Shown here piece after piece: positions 1 to 10,800 of a stretch of DNA of 64,000 bases. Origin of the DNA: Diprion similis (Eukaryota; Arthropoda; Insecta; Hymenoptera; Diprionidae); assembly GCF_021155765.1 (NCBI RefSeq), contig NC_060107.1:6000501-6064500 (forward strand). Reading direction: 5' to 3'. The notes under the pieces were generated by a model that was not told the origin of the DNA, did no database searches, and saw only the letters and a program-made list of their open reading frames with translations. Position 1 is the stretch's first letter. The number at the start of each line of letters is the position of its first letter. A program made the translations under genes and the position numbers.

Positions 1-2212
1 TGATCGGTTTGAAAAATTTACAGGACAATTCGATATTTTTCTTTTAGTTGCGGTAAAATTTTTTGCGCGTCAATATATGTTCCATTTTTGATTGCTAATT
101 TTTTTTTCGTTTTCTTTTGTACTTAGCAGATACAACTACGGTAACACTATGACTATAAATCTCGTTTAAATCGTATAAATCATCGTTTAATGACGCTTAC
201 GCAATTGCATATAGGTATGTATGACGTAGTGACGATCATAACGAAAATGAAAAAACAAAAAATAACGATAAGGAAATCTAGAATGTGGCTGACACCTGTA
301 ATTTTTTTTTTTTTTTTCACTCTTCTTTAACGTTACATCATGTACCCTCCGTCAAGTGTAACCGTGAAGTGTTTAACCGGCTGTAATAAAGTGCAGCAGA
401 CGATATCACTGCAGAAATCTGTTCTACAGATCTCGATAAATATATCTCGATCATTTGATTGACATGTTTTGCAACCGATGCTTAATATCCCGGCTGTGAA
501 ATAGAGTCTCAAGTAACGGATCATAAACAAAAGAAATTGATAACTGATCTGGGCAATTTACAAGGTTCTGATCCACTTTGGTTATGAGGTTTAGAGTTTG
601 TATAATGCAATAAATTGCACAGTTATTGCAATGATGATTGTGCGCAGGAAATGGCGATGGAGAAATTATTTCAACTAAAGTAGAAGATAGAAAAAAAATG
701 TTTCCTTCTTTCATTCCTCTTACTTTTACAACTGATCAGAAAAAAAGTTATGCCTAGTTTCACGGAAGACTTCCGGTTCACGTCACGACGTTTAACATCG
801 CAAGTCGTTCAGGCTGGTGAGTATTTTCTTTTACGTTAAAAAATTATTATTCTTGACGGCCACGCGTGCTTCGTTTGTCAATTCAAACTTCGAAGTCATT
901 GAGAAAACGAGAAACGAGTATATATAAATTAAAAATTCAAGGTACTTACTGCGTTTCGCGGAAGGTCCAGACCACAATTGCGAAAGCTTGTATCTAACAA
1001 TAAGACGTGTGTGGTATAGACAACGATTAATATTGGGATCGGATTCGATACCCAGAAATAGATTATCAAATGAGAATCACGTCCGTTGATCCTCGTGGCG
1101 ATATTTCCTGATTCCTCCGCATTTATATCGCCAATTCCAAGTAAATCACTGACGTCCTTCTCTAACCGCGTTGAAGAGGATGCTCAAGAAGACTCTGTAA
1201 GACGAGATGGAAATGAATCGCCGGAATTATTCTATCGTCTGCAGTTTTGTCGTGTATTTAATTGCCGCATTACAGTCACGTCATTTATTACATCACTTTA
1301 TTCCCCATCTATGTATATCGGGTAATTCCGGTCTCTTTTTGCCGCAATGTGTCGTCGGATACGTTACACGCAATAATTGCTATATTTTACCCGTATACGT
1401 GGTATAAAAATACTGCAATATATGTTTGTTTATTTACCATTTCAGGATGTGAGGCCGTTTCCTTTTCCTCAATCAAGAATGGAAGCAAAAGTTACGAAAC
1501 CAAGAGTCAAAAGCTGCACTTGAAGTTATTAATAATGTTGATTATTTAATAAGAAATAAATAAAAAATTGACGTAATCCATTTTTCACCTGATAAATAAC
1601 CGATTAATAAAAAATTCTTTTATTTTAAAACCAAAAGCTCATCGTTCGCCCAATTTTGATGGATAGTGAGTAGCTAATTCCATTCATCAATTACTTCTTC
1701 GTGAAACTCCTGAATTCATTTGTGACATCAGTAAACAGTTTTTCCAATAAATCATACGTCATCTATAATACCTATCTGAAATCTAGATATCAAATTCTGA
1801 ACCAATGAAATTATCCCATGTGATCAACGCATCCCTCAAATTCTCAGCGCCGATTAACGAGGGTTGCCAGTGATCGACATGCGAAGTCACGTGACTATTG
1901 GTGCAAAAAATTCAAAGTAAATTAGCACGTGATTTTCACTATTGTACGCAAATTATTACATCCTTGACCTGAAACTCGCAGACCGAAGCCTCGTCGCACC
2001 TGTACGACCATGGCCCTATCGGAAAGTAGGCTTATATGGATCTGGATGGCCGTGTCGAACTCGAATAGGCTCTAAAAATAAATGGCATAACATGCCTTTT
2101 CACGCCCACGGAACGGAACTAGCTTTCGATATTAACAATGGATTTAATTGTGCGTAATGTGCGATGAATTTGACTATTCAGAGCTGTGGACCGCACGGGA
2201 AAATTTTTGTAT

Positions 2213-2355
2213 TAGGGTGGCGCAAAAAAACCGACTATTTTTTTTTTTTTTTTTTTTTTGAGTCTCGTGCGACAAAACGTTAGTTTTTGATGTTTTAAGA
2301 GCCCACTCCAAAGGACAGCTCAAAACAAAAATTTTAAGAGGTCACTCCAAATTTA
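2213..2355. repeat. Candidate dispersed repeat with poly-T tract
   Basis: The segment opens with TTAGGGTGGCGC followed by A-rich sequence, then about 20 T, then two related phrases: 'agagcccactccaaa' near 2299 and 'agaggtcactccaaa' near 2337. The internal near-repeat and low-complexity core look like a piece of a non-coding interspersed element. The 10-mer AGGGTGGCGC recurs near 19495. I cannot assign a family, and no target-site duplication is clear. Confidence 0.35.
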
Positions 2356-4840
2356 AAAAAATGTCAATATATGGAATTGAATTTCAGTTCAATTTCAGTG
2401 ACATTGCCCAAAATCACGCGCGTCCTTCTACATCGGTAATGATTTTTATTTCTTTAATTCCTTTGCTTTTCCTCGACGTGCCAGACTTTTTCCTGGCAAG
2501 TATATATAACTATATAATCAATGGCAGATTCTTCCCTGAGATATCTTATCCTTAACCAATTTATACACACTACCATTGATATCTCTTATAGAATTCCGCG
2601 ACGCATCCTACAGATTGCTGTCAAGGAAAATATTCCTCGTTTATTCGTACCCATGATGCGATGTTTATTTTTTATTCGTATTCCACACTGTCAGTACTCC
2701 AGACACCACAACGTAGCGTCATTCTTCTTGTTGTGCAGGAGCATCGACGTCATTTGCAAAGTGGGAATGTTGCCGTGTTATACAAATGCAGACACAACAC
2801 GCACTCCTTGGTTATCCTTGGCACAAAACAGGTTATTGTGCGGGATTCTTTCTCTACCGGAATCGATTAATCTTGTATTCTTTCCGGGACTCTGCGGTGA
2901 GACGTCATCAACGTCGTTGGATTAACCCTTTAGTCATGGTGGTAAGTATTCTTACCACCTGTTTTATATCCATTTTTTGTATATCTAGAAAATTTTCTTT
3001 ACAAATCTGAAATCAGATTTTAGCAATTGAGTACGACGATTCGTTGGATTTTGAACCTTCAAATCACAAAATGAATTACGAATTCTGTTCAAGTGTTATA
3101 TCAGCTTTTGTTGATACAACAATTCATTCCGTTTCGAACTAAGCCCTGAACTTCGTCAGAGAATTCAGGGCAACTCTGCAGCTGTGTATAAATTACAATC
3201 ACTTCAGAGGAATGCCGAATTATTTCGTAGGATTGCACGGTAGCGAAGGTTTCCTGACGGTGCAATAGCCTATAATTATGGCGGAACGCATTCAAGGACT
3301 ACTCCTCGATTTCTCGGTAACAAGCATTTATTATACTTAAGGCGTTTCCGGAAGCTAATAAAATGTTCATCTGTAGCAGTTGGATGGTTATGTGATGTGT
3401 GTATACGATATAAGAATGCACAAGTTTGATTTATCGTAGTTGCACTACGTCTCATATGACGTTCGGTGTAAACAGTGCAACGTGACGCGTTCAAGTAGAA
3501 CAGGTGTGTCTAAGTCTACAAAAAATCTGCACTGTGAATGACGATGTTATGTTATCTCAGGCACGCGAATAGTTTATTTTTAATCCTTAAAACGCGCGAG
3601 AAAACAAAAATCTGCAGTGCTTTGATTAATTTAGCAGTCACCTGCACCGGAAAAAGTCTTTCTCCTATCAGCGACTTGCAAAGTTTTGGGAATGTGAGAA
3701 ATAAAGTTACGCAATCTGTGTTCAGATAATAAACTTCAAATGTCGTTAAGTACGAATTACACGTCAAGCGTATTATTTTTGGTAGAATGTTTGATGTCGC
3801 AAAATACTGTGAAGGAAATATTTCATAAAAGTCCTTTTTTTTTTGTAGGATTTCAAAAATATTTTTAAAACATTGACACGATCTCGCTGGGATTTTAAAA
3901 TTCAACATTGGACTTGCTGCGGCTGATAATTTGAGTATATTAATAACTGCTGCTTATAAAAGCTGCTAAAAAAACTAGTTTTTGCGACGATGTTGAATTG
4001 ACCTTTAAGAATTACATAAATATATGAGAGTTTAATTTAGAAACCAGTTATTCCCAGGTCAGCACAAAACGAGCAATGAAGAGAGAAGAATTGATGAAGA
4101 TGATAAAAATAAACCCCACTGGGAGTTGTTGAAATTAAAATTGACAAGGTAAGGAACAGCGCAAATACCAGATTAATCTGGTATAACGATAACACGTAGG
4201 CTTCAGCGCGGTTCACACTTGTTGAAAATGAAATGAAGGGAAATGATTCTTCCTCATTAGTCAGCTGCGACGGTGTTCGAGGCGGCTTGCTGCAGCCTTG
4301 GTAAGATTTCACTTTACTTAAGTGCACCGCTTAACTGCACACAACCAGGCTACGGAATCATGTTACTATTGTTTCCTCCTCCCTCCTATCTCCTAAAGAA
4401 CAAGAGCAAATTCCTGCGTGAATGTATAGTATTTCGTCAGTACATGCATGCGGCTCTCAAAATTTGCTTATCCTTGCATTGTAGAGAACAGAAAAGTATG
4501 ATATGAATCTTTCCACACCTTGATCATAGAGTACGGTTAAAAAGTTGTTTAATTTTAACGCATTGATAAGCACTGATAAGTATGTACATTCAAAAAGTAT
4601 TTCATAAAAGCAAGAACTTGCTTCTAAACATCTTCATTCGATTACGAATTTGGTTCTATACGTTCATTCTTTACGTCTACGGAATCCTGCATTACCGATA
4701 TGACCGTTGATAAAGACGGAAACTGTCGATAACTGTGATTAATTGTCGTATGGTATGACAAGGAACATACCAATTGCTTGTCGGCAACGTAGGAACCATT
4801 TTTTTCAAATCGTAGATTCAACAGCTTCGTAAAATGTTCC

Positions 4841-4869
4841 TAACCTCACTTTACCTAAGCTAACCTCAC
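4841..4869. promoter_or_regulatory. Paired TAACCTCAC motif upstream of LYR/MTRFR
   Basis: Two direct copies of TAACCTCAC start at 4841 and 4861, one 20-bp period apart, about 120-150 bp before the first start codon. A related ACCTAAGC lies between them. The position fits a proximal promoter or 5' leader. The same octamer, in either orientation, recurs near the 5' ends of other genes in the window (20317, 42373). The binding factor is unknown to me. Confidence 0.35.
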
Positions 4870-4989
4870 ACGATGAAGTTTTAAAAAGAATATCCCATGT
4901 ACTCGTGGTTAAATTACTGCAAACGATAATTTGAAACCACTTGTGGTTAGCAATAAGCTAAAAGTAAACTTCTGAACGAAATCGTCAGA

Positions 4990-5267
4990 ATGAGAGTAAA
5001 AGTTCTGCGATTGTATAAAGACTTGCTCAGGTACGGACAAAACTTGCAATACACCGATCAAGAATTGTTCAAAAGAAAAATAAAGGGAAATTTTCGAAGA
5101 AGCAAAGATTTGTCGGATCAAAAAGATATCGAATTTCAACTACAGGTAACTGTTGGGCATGGTTTTTGCATTTTTAAATTCACATAACTTATGTACGTTC
5201 GATATTACAGCCCTTTTTTTCATTTCAGAAAGGATTGCAGTTGCTGAAAGACAAGAGAGTGATTTAA
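4990..5267 (+). CDS. LYR-motif microprotein, MIEF1-uORF (L0R8F8/AltMiD51)-like
   Basis: Two coding exons (4990-5145 and 5229-5267) join in phase 0 across an 83-bp GT-AG intron to give a 64-residue protein. It has the LYR-family signature: a basic first helix with LYK near residues 8-10, then RYGQNLQYTD (about 14-23), a conserved Phe in NFRRS, and a C-terminal KGLQLLKDK segment. This matches in order and length the roughly 70-residue product of the human MIEF1 upstream ORF. That protein sits with MALSU1 and mitochondrial acyl carrier protein on late-assembly mitochondrial large ribosomal subunits. The start has A at -3. The stop is 26 nt before the MTRFR start on the same strand with no ATG between, so one mRNA probably carries both. 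The mitochondrial matrix location is inferred from the family. Confidence 0.85.
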
Positions 5268-5293
5268 ACGTTATTGAATTCTTTTGCACAACC

Positions 5294-5842
5294 ATGTTTC
5301 TGAAAACTATGAGATATTTGCAAGTCTTGCAGAGTTTACCCAATAGTCATTTAAAATTATCACTTTTAGGAAGAAACTTTTGCAAAAATCAAACTCCAGA
5401 AAGATGTAGAACAGAAATAGGATTGCTTCAAGTTTCCAGAAACAAGTCACAGTTATGCTTGATAACTCGCTCAATGTCTATAAAAAAGCATTTAGATTAC
5501 ACCAACGTTCCAAAGATAGACGAAGCTGACATCGAAATACAATTTGTGAGAGGTAGCGGCCCGGGGGGTCAGGCAACCAATAAAACAAACAACGCGGTGC
5601 TAATGAAGCACAAACCGACTGGGCTAGTCGTAAAGTGTCACCAGTCTAGAAGTGTTTGGGAGAACAAGAAAACCGCTTTCGAATTGTTGACCATGAAGTT
5701 GGATACCTTGATGAATGGGAAAAACTCGATAGAGGAACAAATAAAAGCCATACAAGCCAAGAAATCCACAGCGCAAGCCAGGAAGAAAAGGAAGCTCGAT
5801 GAATTAAAAGCAGCTTTCAAAGAACGCGAAGGTCTCGATTAG
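5294..5842 (+). CDS. MTRFR: Mitochondrial translation release factor in rescue (C12orf65 homologue)
   Basis: Single-exon frame of 182 residues. The ATG at 5294 is preceded by ACC, a good initiation context, and is the first Met after the LYR stop. An earlier in-frame Met at 5153 lies inside the upstream intron and is rejected. The N-terminal ~60 residues are basic and rich in Leu and Ser, as expected of a matrix targeting sequence. Residues ~66-110 contain the class I release-factor GGQ core: RGSGPGGQATNKTNN with GGQ at 91-93, then KPTGLVVKCHQSRS. The C-terminus is a Lys/Arg-rich helix (QARKKRKLDELKAAF) typical of C12orf65/ICT1 proteins. There is no codon-recognition domain, as in the family. 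In other animals it releases peptidyl-tRNA from stalled mitoribosomes with MTRES1. Human length is 166, so this one is complete. Confidence 0.95.
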   Translation: MFLKTMRYLQVLQSLPNSHLKLSLLGRNFCKNQTPERCRTEIGLLQVSRNKSQLCLITRSMSIKKHLDYTNVPKIDEADIEIQFVRGSGPGGQATNKTNNAVLMKHKPTGLVVKCHQSRSVWENKKTAFELLTMKLDTLMNGKNSIEEQIKAIQAKKSTAQARKKRKLDELKAAFKEREGLD

Positions 5843-5882
5843 TAACAGCAACTTGTTAAGCAAATTTAACGTTCATATGTTG

Positions 5883-5888
5883 AATAAA
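5883..5888 (+). promoter_or_regulatory. Polyadenylation signal AATAAA
   Basis: A canonical AATAAA lies 41 nt after the MTRFR stop, in a suitable place to end the LYR/MTRFR transcript. Cleavage itself cannot be seen from sequence. Confidence 0.5.
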
Positions 5889-7807
5889 AACAATGGGTAG
5901 AAAAATTAGTCATAATAATATGTTTAGCAAAGTGCAAATTCAACATCAATATTGTAGCTCACTTCCTAGCTTGCTCCACATCACGAATCGTGACTTTTTG
6001 TGAATTTCATAGCAATTCGAGATACTATACATGTACGGAATGAAATAATAAACGTTATGGAAAAAGAAATAATGTGTCGTATGTAATTCACTTACGAGTT
6101 TCCAACTAACTTAGACTGGTGATTATGCATTTTGAACTAATGCTGTTGTGAGCAGTGTAGAACCTGAAATAAAAAAAAAAAAAAAACTGAGTATCGAAAA
6201 GAGTAAAAACAAATTTCATATGCTTTACTTACCATGTGTACATGTATATCGCTATTGTCTATGTAGATATTGAGGTATTTAAAACACAACCAAAACGATA
6301 TGAAATACAAGAATAATTAAAAAAAACTTGCACTCATTTTTAGTTAGAAAGTAGTGACGAAGTAGCATAACAGTTACAAAAAATAATACATTATTGACAA
6401 GAGTAATTTCAATAATTCACTATAAAATTAGCATAATCATACTAAAGCTGAAACTTTGATTAGTTTTCAGGGCAGCAATAAGAGATAAATTTGAAATTTC
6501 TCCAAATTTCTAGCTTTTATTGCAGAGTTGATTATTCGGCTTTAAAAGATTATTTCGTAATTTTTGACATAAGAGGAAATACCATCAACTTTTTAAATTT
6601 TACAGTTAGAACGCAGACGTTAAGTGATATTATTTATTTGCAAATATTCTGAGAATTTTGAAGGAACAAAAAAACCACATTCACTTTTGCAGTGAGTTTA
6701 GTGGAAAGCTTATGCTATGATGGCGCAATGCTTATTCGATTACGAATAAAAATTAATAAGTTTCATTTCAATTTCTTTATTCGTATGGCACGGAAGTAGC
6801 AATTTTATGAACGCATTGTTAGATATGCGTTTCCTGGCCTATAACTGGATGAAATTTGACTGATACTAAGCCAAAGAAAATTCTATTTTAAAAAAAATCA
6901 CAAGATTATACCTTCTTTACGTCTAGTACTAAGTTTAAAGACTAATGGAAGCCCGTTGTGAGTGAGATTTACGTAAGAGTAAAAAAGAAAAAGAATATAT
7001 GTAAGAGATAGAAGGACGTTATAATTACAAGACAGTCTTCTGTATGGAAAATTCGTAAGTTTTAATAATCGTAACCCTTTTGGAATTCACGTAAGAATTA
7101 CAACATTTTTTCAAATTTGAAATGAACAAGATTTTTTTTTTGCAGGGGATACTTTCTCATCAGAGTTTAAAATAGATAATATTACAATGTTATTGGTATG
7201 CAGAATAACGGAAAATGGTTATACTATTATAAAGCTATGCATGGAGTCTTGTGTGCTCTGAAGAAATATTTCGCTAGTTATATCCATAAATGATTATGAC
7301 TATATTTCAGTATGTATGTATGCACGTGTGTATCAGGTTGAATTATTATACCTTTGTAACGTTAAATCAGAACTTAAAAACGAAGACTCAGTATTTCAGT
7401 AAAAATGGCAGACTTTTTTTAAATTATTCAAAAATACGCTTGTTTAGAGGGTACGTAGTAAACTATAAAAAGTATCTTACTACAAAACCAATGATTTTCT
7501 TAGAGTACACCAAGACGACATCTAAAGAATGTACAACACAGTGGCTCTTGGCAGCTAAGCCACCAAAAAACGACGGTAATCATTATAATAATATTTCAAT
7601 AATACGTTAATATTAATCATAATAATAATTATACATAATTATAATATTACTAAATATCTACTTCATTAACTGTGTTAAATACTACACTACATACACAAGT
7701 ACCTTCTTTTATACACGCAATGCACCGCTCGCATTAAATATTCAAACTTCGATAGCGTTCTCAAAATTAATATATTTAATACAAGGTGCAAAATTTATCA
7801 AAGTTTT
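5889..7807. other. Non-coding spacer and probable chiffon 3' UTR
   Basis: AT-rich sequence between two convergent genes. The longest open frame (7290-7610, +) encodes a low-complexity 106-residue peptide without known motifs. The part nearest 7807 is presumably the chiffon 3' UTR. I see no RNA gene or mobile-element structure. Confidence 0.5.
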
Positions 7808-10800
7808 TCAACTGTCCTTTATCCACCGACAAAACTTTCCTCTAGTATTTCTATACCATTTTGGTGGCTGAATATTAGATCTAGGTGAAGCAGAACTTCT
7901 TAACCTTCGGTTGCTCGCAACTGTTACCGATAAAACACCATTGTCCATATCAACCTGATCATCGATTTTTGTCATCCTAACAACGGGTTGGAATTCTATA
8001 CTTGATCGCCGATTCTCCAACTCAACCGAAGACACAACAGGGCTAACTCTTTGCGATACCGAAAATGTGAATTCAATGTCCGAATCTCGTGCTTCAGACG
8101 ATAACGTCTGTCTCCGTTGACGTTTTCTGGAATTCTGCTGTTTTCTAGACGTTATATTCAGATTAGTGTCTTTTTTACATGAATTCTCATCCTCGAAATC
8201 AGAATGGTGGATCTCCGAAGAGCTCGTTTCCTCTCGTTGCCTTTTTGTAGATACAGAATTTGAGTTTGACTGTTTTTGGAGCACAGCAATTGACGTAGTT
8301 CCTTTAAAGTCGAGAATTTCCGAACTTTCTTCTCTGTGTTTCATCTCAGAACTCAGCGTGTCGCTGGACATATCTTTACTCAGCCTTTGCCTTTTTAACA
8401 AAGTATTGTTGATTGGCGGCGTTCTCGATCCTATCACCAAATTAGTATCTTTTCGACAAGAACTGCTGAGCCGGTTTTCCTCCTCAATGTCGGAATTACA
8501 TGTTACTGGATGCACATCTTCGTTTTGATGTCGTTTGGAAACATTGTTACAGCTGGATTGTTTTCTCGACGCTCCAACAGGATGACAATCTTTCCTGTAC
8601 ACCTCATCGTGAACTTCGTTCTCAACGCTAGCCTCTTGAAATTCAGATGTAGATGTACTTCTACGTCGAACTTTGCGCGACATGGAGTTTGAGTTAGATT
8701 GTCTCTTGGAGATGTTAGTTTGTCCTGTAGTACACTTGTGGGAATTTTCATGACTTTCACAATCTTTATCAGATAACTCTCTGTTTGATTTTGAAACACT
8801 CGTATCATTTTTATCCGAATTTCGTTCACTTTTCATTAAATTATCAAAGTTCCCGAAATTTTTTGGCAAACATTTCCCCACATCCTCTCTACTCCTATGC
8901 CTCTTAGACGAGTTCTCATCTTTCAAGTAACTGTAAGATATGCTCGAAGTGCAAGTATCTGTACTTTTTCTACCACCCTGTATTCGATCTATCAAATCGT
9001 TGGCAGTTTCATTCTCAGACACAACTTCAGGATGGATTCGACAATCACCATTAGATGCTGCTATTCTTGGATCTGAATCGCGATGTAATCTATTCGAGTC
9101 AGCATCCTCGTTCAATGTTTCTGACAACCTGTTATCCGTCTTATGATCAGGTACATTTTCCGACTCACAATCCACATCAATCGATTGTTTAGCTTGTAAT
9201 TTCTTCCTCATTTTAATACCAGGCCAACCAGTTCTATTTTTTCTACGTTTTCTCCTTTTCATAGGTGATTCAATGTTTGTTGTTTCCCCACATTCTGAAC
9301 TGGCACAAGACGAATTGTCCAAGCAGTTAACGTCTTGGCAATTGTCAAGTAACTCTAATAGATTTGGTGGGGGACCTTTTGGTATTTGAGGGTGCACCAT
9401 ATTCAATTCAATTGAAGTGCTCAATTCAGTATCGAAGGAGTCTTCCAGACCGATGAAATTCTTTCCACAAAGCATGTCATCTATGTTTCTTGCAATTTCT
9501 TTAAGGTCCTCATCAATTTCAGACTTCACATCAGATTTCGCCTCTGATTTAGGGGTGTTTGTTCGCGATCTGTTCGAATGTATTTCTTCCTCAATAATAC
9601 TCAAACTCGGTGGTTGAAATTGCTCTCTTTTCCTAATAATGGTTGACATAATGGCCAAAGTCGACGCATGACATCTTGGACTTTTCCTAGGTAATCTACT
9701 CACACTGCCGCCGCCTCGGCCACGACCCCTCCTCCGATTATTCTCAGACTTGTTGCAACCTCTCAACAGTGTTTCATGAAAATTTTCAATCTCATAAGGT
9801 AATAAAAACGGTTTCTGGCTATCACCTTCACTGAAACAATGCCAGAATTCAGCCCCTTCGTCTTGACGTTGGTAAGTTTGATACCACGGCTCGGATTTTG
9901 GTACAGCTTCAAACGAAAATTGAAGCTTCTCGACTTCCGGTGAAGGCTTGGATGAAAAAGTAGGTTCGGTAACTTCCACTGTTTTCGTATTCGCTGTATC
10001 TAATTTATTATTCTCCTCGCAATCTGGCAATGTGTCAGATTCTTTCACACCTGTTATTGGTGCTTGATACCTCAACCTGCTGCCGGGTGTTTGAAATTTG
10101 TAGTAATCTTCATTGTCTTTTATCAAGGCTTCTGCCTGCGTACGTCGTCTTTTTCTTGCTCGTCCGAGAGACACCGAGTCTTGAGAATCTTCTTCAATTG
10201 TATCCTCACAAACTGAAGAACTAGAGTTCACTGTAGAATTTAAAGCAAAGGAATTTGACGTCAAGTCCCGTTCGCTTTCTGTATCGTTCGGCAAAGTGCT
10301 ACTTTGCTGTTCGCTTTCACTGCAGTCACTAGATTCATCGCGTTTTGGTTCACCAAACATAAAAGACTCAGCTTCATCACTAAGCAAGGAAAGTTCTGAC
10401 TTTCTGACACGTTTGAAACGAACAACAACAGGTTTTTCACTCGAAGGAGCGTCATCTTTCTTCAAATCTTCAGCAGCCTCCTTCACCGGTATTACCCCTT
10501 GCGAATTTGGAATTGTACTGGATCTCAATTTATTTCCTAGAACTTCTACTTTGTAATACGCCCGATTATCTTCAATCAATCGTTCCTCAACAGAGAGTCG
10601 ATTACGGCCTCTGGACATTCGACCTCCTCTTCTACTAGGCTTGACAACCCTCGTATTTTCATCCTTAATATCTTTCTCCACCAAACTCGGAGCTTTGGAA
10701 TCCTTAACATCATTTTGTACTTCATTCGGATTATCATTCGAGCTGCCGTTGAGTCTGTTAAGGTCATTAGGACACTTTTCAGACGTTATCGAATTCTTGT

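Larger units (their letters stand above)
1..4989. other. Gene-poor left flank
   Basis: I see no gene here that I can support. The open frames are short (134 codons at most), lack recognisable motifs and do not join through plausible splice sites into a conserved protein. The stretch holds homopolymer runs (poly-T near 302-318 and 2239-2259), a candidate dispersed repeat at about 2213-2355, and the presumed promoter of the LYR/MTRFR unit at its right end. It could be intron or intergenic DNA of a neighbouring gene outside the window. Confidence 0.55.

Noticed and set aside
2521-3010. Overlapping plus-strand frames, one containing RRHQRRWINPL, which recalls the N-terminus of PIF/Harbinger transposases
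   Set aside because: Only a few residues match, the catalytic region is absent and neighbouring frames do not join. It could be a very decayed fragment but is too weak to annotate.
5153-5293. Longer MTRFR start at 5153
   Set aside because: That Met lies in the intron of the LYR frame. The ATG at 5294 has a good context and gives a normal family length.
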